Positions 23,183 to 25,853 of a stretch of 25,853 nt of DNA are shown here, in pieces. Source of the DNA: Pseudomonadota bacterium (GTDB lineage Bacteria; Pseudomonadota; Gammaproteobacteria; Burkholderiales; Burkholderiaceae_C); NCBI GenBank assembly GCA_023415035.1, contig JAEZLX010000188.1, forward strand, positions 1 through 25,853, written 5' to 3'. The position numbers and the translations under genes are program-made. Below the pieces are notes generated by a model. The model saw nothing but the letters and a program-made list of their open reading frames with translations. It was not told the DNA's origin and did no database searches. Position 1 is the first letter of the stretch. The number at the start of each line of letters is the position of its first letter.

Positions 23183-24970
23183 TCAAACAAACTCTTCGGT
23201 CAGCCGATCTGCCGTCCCGACGGCCGCCGCATTTTTGCCGCCCTGGCCTTTGAGCCATTGGTAGTAAGCGACATATCCCGAGAGGTAATGCTCGACGTCG
23301 TCAATGCGCACGCGAAACGCCTGATGCCGGATGAAGAACGACCCCACGACTGCCTCTGGCCGCTTGAAAAACATCGCCATTTCCGGCCAGAAGAATCCGT
23401 TGAGCAAATGATGCGCGCGGTGCGTGAGCGCCTGCTGGAACTTGTCGTGATCGATGTCCTCCAGCAGATGGTGCAAGGCGGGCAATGCCTCGATGCGGTC
23501 GAGCATGCGCCGGGCCGCCAGCATCAGCTCCAGCAGCGTCGGGAACGTCGTCTGTCGCTTGAGCACGAAGTCCAGGTGGTCCGCCACATTCCGGATGCCG
23601 AAGCGGAAGTACTTCTCCTCGGGCCGGTACTTCGTCAGCTCGTTCACGGCGTAGGCGAGCCAGTGGTCATGCGCACGCCAGTGCTCCGCCTCGATGAAAT
23701 GACCGAAAGCCTTTTCGACCGCATGCAACCAACGCGGCTCACCGTCGAATGCATACAGGCGGCACAGTGCGAAAGCAGCCTCGCCATCGTAGTAGATGAT
23801 GCGGTGCGCTTCCTTGACCGAGAGGTCGTCAGCATGAAGCACATGGACGAACCCGCCACGGGCTGCATCCTGCATGAACAGGATGCCCTCGGCCAGCAGC
23901 GACATCAGCCACGCATAGGCATGCACGCCCGTCACCTCGGCATGCTGGACCAGCGCAAGGATTGCCGCGGCATTGGCTCCCAGCTTGATCTCTCCGCCAG
24001 CATCGACCACGAACGCGGCCTCCCGCCCGTTGGGCAGCCGGCGCCGGATGATGAGTTGGTCGATGAGGTGGTTCAGCGCCGACTCGATCGCTTCGAGCAG
24101 CGCCGGGTCACGCGTCACCCCCCAGGCTTCGGCCATGGCATAGGTCGTGCTCGCGTGGCGCAGCGAGTTGTACGTCCCGATCTCCCTGTCAAAGCACGGG
24201 AAATGTCCATAGATGAAGCGACCGTTTTTTTGCGCCTGACGTGTCAGATGGTCGGCCGCGGATGTGACCAGGGTGAGCACGTCTTCCGGCCGCAATGGCC
24301 CAAGCTGGCGTCGCCCCACATCGGGCCCCTGCTTCACCAGCGTGTGCGCCACACCGTCGTCGCCACAGAACACACCCGCCATGCCCAGCAGGAAAACCGG
24401 ATCGCTGCCGGCCTGTGGCAGTGCGAAATCCTGCCCGTGGCGCTGGCAACCGTAGCGTTGGAAATGTGCGGTGTTGATGACCGCATGCGGTGTAGCGGTG
24501 CCGCCATACAGCATCGCATTGGCATTGAGCTCCTGCTCCACGAAAGCCTGGCGAAAGCCCGCATCCAGGGCCAGGCCGTGGCGGAAGTAGTTGCGTTTGA
24601 CGCGCAACAGCGCCTGCTGCAGGCCCTGCCAAGACATGACACGCACCTGATCAACCAGATCGACGCGCAGCCACAATGCGGCTTCGGGATCCCAGCCTTC
24701 GTCCCTGCACAGCGCCCGTAACCCGGCCTCTCCCTGCGCCCACGCCTCGGCGAACGACCGTGCGTTCACATGGATGGTTCGTGCGCGGCGCCGGCCATCG
24801 GTGACCGAAAAGAACAAGGTGCAAGGCGGCAGTTTCTGCGACCACGACCGGGCATCACCACCCGATGAGGCGCCGATCAAGGACACCGTCGGCCGGTTAC
24901 CCGGGCGGGCTGCCGCCAGGTCCTCCATGGCAGCCCGCGCGGCTGCGATCTTTCCGTTCAGCGAGGGCAT
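23183..24970 (-). CDS. Putative alpha/alpha-toroid (six-hairpin-like) enzyme embedded in the type I secretion operon
   Basis: A 595-residue protein I cannot name. The N-terminal ~160 residues form an alpha/beta-looking domain with LWLRVDLVDQV and KRNYFRHGLALD. Next comes a block with EQELNANAMLYGG and a conserved-looking histidine (TPHAVINTAHFQRYG). The C-terminal ~370 residues are helical hairpins in the style of alpha/alpha toroids: TYNSLRHASTTYAMAEAW, IIYYDGEAAFALCRLYAFDGEP and HDHWLAYAVNEL. No signal peptide or membrane segment is seen, so it is probably cytoplasmic. It lies 7 bp after the Pal-like gene and upstream of the exporter. It may modify a glycan or the secreted protein, but its substrate is unknown. 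Confidence 0.72.
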   Translation of the reverse strand: MPSLNGKIAAARAAMEDLAAARPGNRPTVSLIGASSGGDARSWSQKLPPCTLFFSVTDGRRRARTIHVNARSFAEAWAQGEAGLRALCRDEGWDPEAALWLRVDLVDQVRVMSWQGLQQALLRVKRNYFRHGLALDAGFRQAFVEQELNANAMLYGGTATPHAVINTAHFQRYGCQRHGQDFALPQAGSDPVFLLGMAGVFCGDDGVAHTLVKQGPDVGRRQLGPLRPEDVLTLVTSAADHLTRQAQKNGRFIYGHFPCFDREIGTYNSLRHASTTYAMAEAWGVTRDPALLEAIESALNHLIDQLIIRRRLPNGREAAFVVDAGGEIKLGANAAAILALVQHAEVTGVHAYAWLMSLLAEGILFMQDAARGGFVHVLHADDLSVKEAHRIIYYDGEAAFALCRLYAFDGEPRWLHAVEKAFGHFIEAEHWRAHDHWLAYAVNELTKYRPEEKYFRFGIRNVADHLDFVLKRQTTFPTLLELMLAARRMLDRIEALPALHHLLEDIDHDKFQQALTHRAHHLLNGFFWPEMAMFFKRPEAVVGSFFIRHQAFRVRIDDVEHYLSGYVAYYQWLKGQGGKNAAAVGTADRLTEEFV

Positions 24971-24977
24971 GGTCGTA

Positions 24978-25490
24978 TCAGCGGTAATTGAACTCGACGC
25001 GACGGTTCAGGCGATATCCCTCTTCCGTGCGCTCCAGCGATGCGGGCTTCTCCTTGCCGAAGCTGACAGATTCCATCTGGCGGTCGGAAACCCCCAGCAG
25101 ACTCAGTGCCGACCGGACCGCTTCCGCACGCCGGTTTCCCAGACCGATGTTGTATTCGGCACCACCGCGTTCATCCGTGTGGCCTTCCAGGACCACCGAG
25201 CGGCGCGGGTTGGCACGCAAGTAGGCTGCGTGTTTCTGCACGACATCGGCGTACTGTGGCTCGATGCGCCACTGATCAAAGCCGAAATACACAATGTGGG
25301 CCACATCGGCCGGACCACGGCCTGCTGCCGGCGTCTGCACCGGCGCGATGGCAGGGGATGCGACGGTGGCGGCTCGCCGCGGCGTCACGACGACGTACTC
25401 GGCCTCGTTGCTGCCATTGCGCGGCGATCCTGCGCAACCGGCCATCAGGGCGGCCACGGCCGTCCAAGCTACAAAGTTTGATGTTTTCAT
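24978..25490 (-). CDS. Pal/OmpA-type peptidoglycan-binding lipoprotein
   Basis: A 170-residue outer-membrane lipoprotein. The signal ends in a lipobox LMAGC, followed by a Ser/Pro/Ala-rich linker of about 60 residues and a complete OmpA-like domain. That domain contains VYFGFDQWRI, the peptidoglycan-binding segment VVLEGHTDERGGAEYNIGLGNRRAEAV and the closing LNRRVEFNY. The ATG at 25490 is chosen because of the GGGAGG SD six bases upstream and the intact lipobox; an in-frame start at 25613 would add residues that run through the preceding gene's end and a hairpin. It resembles Pal, but its neighbours are secretion genes rather than tolQRAB. It probably anchors the type I system or its substrate to the cell wall. 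Confidence 0.88.
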   Translation of the reverse strand: MKTSNFVAWTAVAALMAGCAGSPRNGSNEAEYVVVTPRRAATVASPAIAPVQTPAAGRGPADVAHIVYFGFDQWRIEPQYADVVQKHAAYLRANPRRSVVLEGHTDERGGAEYNIGLGNRRAEAVRSALSLLGVSDRQMESVSFGKEKPASLERTEEGYRLNRRVEFNYR

Positions 25491-25504
25491 CAGTACCTCC
25501 CAGT

Positions 25505-25530
25505 GGCCGCCGGCGCATGGGCCGGCGGCC
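25505..25530 (-). terminator. Strong GC hairpin between the repeat-protein gene and the pal-like gene
   Basis: GGCCGCCGGC (25505-25514) and GCCGGCGGCC (25521-25530) form a perfect 10-bp stem with a 6-base loop. On the minus strand it follows the stop codon of the Gly/Leu-repeat gene and ends 3 bp before the pal SD. No T-tract follows, so it could be an inefficient terminator, an RNase-processing barrier or a stabiliser that lets the first gene be expressed above the rest. Confidence 0.6.
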
Positions 25531-25557
25531 GATCCTTGACGGAACAGACTGACCGCG

Positions 25558-25853
25558 TCAGCCCAGCAGGCCATTGAGCAGGCCACCGACAGCACCGCTG
25601 CCCGCGCCAGCATCGGCCGACGTGTCCGCCTGGCTGGTCAGCGGCTGGGTAATCCCGCCGAGCAGGCCCCCTTCGCCCAATAGACCACCAAGCAGACCAC
25701 TGCCCGACGATGCCGAGCCATCGCCCAGCAGCGTCACACCCAGCAGACCATCCACCAGACCGTCCTCGCCCGCCACCGCGCCCAGCAGGCCTTCCGAACC
25801 CGTGATGTCGCCCAGCAGACCGCTGTTGCCGGTCACGTCGCCCAGCAGGCCTC
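25558..25853 (-). CDS. Gly/Leu-rich repeat protein, C-terminal part, cut by window edge
   Basis: The last 97 or so codons of a protein open to the window end, so its start lies outside. It is dominated by a 10-residue repeat of the type GLLG-D/A-V/I-T/A-G-x-x (for example GLLGDITGSE). At DNA level the repeat shows as GCCCAGCAG on the plus strand at 25780, 25810 and 25840, exactly 30 bp apart. Toward the C-terminus the repeats become irregular (GSGLLGGLLGEGGLLGGI). A short Ser/Asp/Ala-rich stretch and the ending GGLLNGLLG complete it. No classical RTX motif (GGxGxDxUx) is visible in this part. It heads the type I secretion operon, so it is a candidate secreted or surface protein, possibly the exporter's substrate. 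Confidence 0.7.
   Translation of the reverse strand, partial: GLLGDVTGNSGLLGDITGSEGLLGAVAGEDGLVDGLLGVTLLGDGSASSGSGLLGGLLGEGGLLGGITQPLTSQADTSADAGAGSGAVGGLLNGLLG

Noticed and set aside
21127..23253. 708-codon open frame on the plus strand
   Set aside because: Antisense to the HlyD and ABC genes, whose motifs are intact; the product is Arg/His/Gln-rich with no domain.
23132..24721. 529-codon open frame on the plus strand
   Set aside because: Antisense to the toroid-like gene. That minus-strand gene fits the operon order and has coherent helical patterns, whereas this frame does not.
25558..25853. CRISPR array suggested by the 30-bp periodicity
   Set aside because: The repeats are coding in one frame, share only a short core and lack unique spacers of constant length between identical repeats.

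Overview
The window is high-GC DNA with dense, often stop/start-overlapping genes. It looks like a betaproteobacterium of the Burkholderiales, probably Comamonadaceae-like. That placement is an inference from GC-rich codon use, the fatty-acid genes and the layout of the Flp-pilus locus; no rRNA or other taxonomic marker is present. I see no tRNA, rRNA, CRISPR array, transposase or integrase.

Layout. (1) Positions 1-3750, plus strand: a beta-oxidation/acyl-CoA operon with the 3' part of a thiolase, a FadB/FadJ-type bifunctional hydratase/dehydrogenase and a FabG-like short-chain reductase. A lone coiled-coil gene of unknown function (3758-4342, minus) converges on it. (2) Positions 4343-5028: an AT-rich gap of about 690 bp that looks like the control region of the next locus. 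It carries a near-consensus sigma-54 promoter (4935-4950), two imperfect copies of a ~32-bp sequence (one at a typical enhancer distance), a perfect 17-bp palindrome and two doubtful mini-ORFs. (3) Positions 5029-17071, plus strand: a complete-looking tad/Flp pilus locus. In order it holds Flp pilin, prepilin peptidase, RcpC/CpaB, secretin RcpA/CpaC, TadZ/CpaE, ATPase TadA, platform proteins TadB and TadC, TPR lipoprotein TadD, a DUF3613-like exported protein, two TadE/TadF pseudopilins and a long TadG-like protein. (4) Positions 17087-18460: a sigma-54 activator (AAA+ plus Fis-type HTH) with a receiver-like but apparently non-phosphorylatable N-terminus, directly after tadG. With the sigma-54 promoter in front of flp it suggests a self-contained regulatory circuit.

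(5) Positions 18465-25853, minus strand, convergent with the tad locus: a type I secretion operon. In the direction of transcription it holds a Gly/Leu-rich repeat protein (cut by the window edge), a Pal/OmpA lipoprotein, a ~595-residue protein that looks like an alpha/alpha-toroid (six-hairpin) enzyme, an ABC exporter, a HlyD-type adaptor and a TolC-type outer-membrane channel. The last three genes overlap by 4 bp each. The simplest reading is a dedicated exporter for a repetitive surface protein, with an OmpA-type anchor and an unexplained cytoplasmic enzyme-like partner. I consider this the least described part of the window.

Together the two right-hand modules look like a surface-attachment region: a Flp pilus beside a type I secreted, probably cell-surface repeat protein. 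Both modules are read from sequence motifs and gene order only.
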